From Eudromia elegans (lineage: Eukaryota > Chordata > Aves > Tinamiformes > Tinamidae): a stretch of DNA of 64,000 nucleotides. The notes under the pieces were generated by a model. The model saw only the letters and a program-made list of their open reading frames with translations, searched no databases and was not told the origin of the DNA. Shown here piece by piece: positions 62,641-64,000 of this stretch. Made by a program: the position numbers and the translations under genes. Position 1 is the stretch's first letter, and the number at the start of each line of letters is the position of its first letter. The stretch is taken from positions 948,694-1,012,693 of the forward strand of contig PTEX01000140.1 in the NCBI GenBank assembly GCA_003342815.1, given 5' to 3'.

Positions 62641-64000
62641 TTCCCAGATCTATCCTCGCAGAACACTTCAAAGAGTACTAGAGCATTTTTTAGTTAAGAG
62701 TCTGGTTATAAGTTTTTGTAACCAAAGTTTATAATTCTGTGGGGCTTTTAAAAAACATTTTTTTCATTTTTATCTAGAAAGACTTTTTCTGGAAGATTTT
62801 ATCTTGGAAGATCTTACTAAGGACAAAGTCTTTAACAGTTGAACTTATAGTCAGTCTTATCAGACAGCAGAGTGCATCTTTTTATTATACTGGGCAGGTC
62901 TTTGGATCTAGAAAGAAAAAAAAAAGCCAACATCTTGTACTTATCTTAAATTCAATATCTCTTTAATACCTGGCATGCCAGCCAGCTGTACTGAATCAAA
63001 TGAGTAATTCATATAACCACAGGAAAAAAAAAAGAAATATCATGTGAATAATATTGATATTATTTTTCAGCTTGGGAACACTTCTATTTCAAAAATGACA
63101 GATGAAAGAACAACAGAACCTACAAGCCACAAATCTATCAGACATCCTTGAATAGTCTTCAAGACCCTCCAGTGTCAGGTGGTAATGTTTCCAAGGAAAA
63201 CAAAGATGCAGAGCTTGGGCAAAGAATGGCACGTGGCCTGAAATGAGCCCAAGCCCCACACGGCAAGCAGGGGTGGAGGATAAGGGCTGAGGTAGATTAG
63301 CGTATAACTGAAACCTCAAGAATTATTTCACAGGTGACGGAGAAAAAGAAAACTAGTATTGTGCTAGCAGGAAAACCTGCTCTTAGCCTTCCCTTCCATT
63401 TGCAAAAATAGCACAAGCTAGGACTCTCAGAGTGTACTGAATATAGGAGTACTGAGTACAAAGATGACTTTTTTTCAAACAAAGCAGATGAAACAGACTT
63501 GGGTACAAGGATTCAGAGAAATTGGAATGTCTTTGCAACGTTTAACTTTGTGACCTATCTAGGCAGAATAGCCCATTTTCCAAGCAGGAAAAGAAAGAAA
63601 ATGACTAGATTCCAGCAGCATGAAAAACTTACTTTTCTTTTTTTTTTTTTTTTTCATGGAAAGGACCAACAGGATAGGAGTGGTGACAGATATGCGTTTA
63701 GATTAAGTTATAGGGAACGTCCAGATCTGTAATGTGTCACACCAGTTCCACCAGCCACCACAGACTATTCAATGGTGATTCTCACAAGTGTTTCTGAAGA
63801 GAAGCAAGATCATTTTTTACTTTTTATATAGGTTCTGATTTTTCCAAGATTCAGTGAGAAAGCAAGTTATTCTGCAGTGATACTGAATATTTAATTTTCA
63901 TAGCCAAACACTTATATACTTTAATCCACTTATACATTAAACAGCTGACCAGTTAGAAAGGGGAAGAGAGAAAAATCATGTTCTAAAAATCTTTTATTTT
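62641..64000. other. Intergenic sequence to the window end
   Basis: Only short A and T runs are visible. PRPS2 and TLR7, which follow FRMPD4 in mammals, are not seen. Confidence 0.55.

Noticed and set aside
48701-64000. Search for PRPS2 or TLR7, the mammalian downstream neighbours
   Set aside because: No coding segment of either was seen; they are presumably beyond the window.

Overview
The window looks like a piece of a bird genome. The evidence is vertebrate GT-AG exon structure, a protein that aligns closely (from memory) to mammalian FRMPD4, and many CR1 LINE copies ending in the ATTCTATG octamer repeat. CR1 is also common in turtles and crocodilians, so Sauropsida is certain in practice, bird is likely, and the species cannot be named.

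One protein gene is present: the 3' two thirds of FRMPD4 (FERM and PDZ domain containing 4, also called Preso), on the plus strand. Twelve coding exons run from 26188 to 47662. They encode the end of the PDZ-FERM linker, the whole FERM domain, and the long acidic/serine-rich tail with a Homer-type PPxxF ligand and an LGN-binding-like motif. The WW and PDZ exons lie upstream of the window. All exon phases close without frameshift. The coding part in the window is 1160 residues for the short form, which together with roughly 160 missing N-terminal residues matches the human 1322-residue protein.

Layout: 1-26187 is the upstream intron. It holds a CpG-rich patch with a TATA box (1500-2030), a CTTTTT hexanucleotide array with an assembly gap (2744-2881), another GC-rich patch (4880-5250), one young antisense CR1 (19853-21120) and two sense CR1 tails (23804-24139, 24900-25062). 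26188-47662 holds exons and introns, with an old CR1 at 29380-30062 and a CR1 scrap at 34574-34645. 47663 to about 48700 is the 3' UTR, with several AATAAA signals and two Pumilio-type sites. 48700-64000 is intergenic, with decayed CR1 copies at 49824-50335, 50723-51145 and 61987-62640, a young sense CR1 at 59978-61152, and a GC-rich patch near 57650-57850.

The most interesting signal is at the last exon. Two AG acceptors five bases apart give two different proteins. The first yields Glu-Thr-Thr-Val-stop, the PDZ ligand of the canonical mammalian protein. The second keeps the frame open for 448 more residues, ending in a conserved helical domain. Two intronic AATAAA signals after in-frame stops suggest further shortened forms. 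The gene may thus choose among several C-termini, and so among scaffold partners, at one short stretch of DNA.
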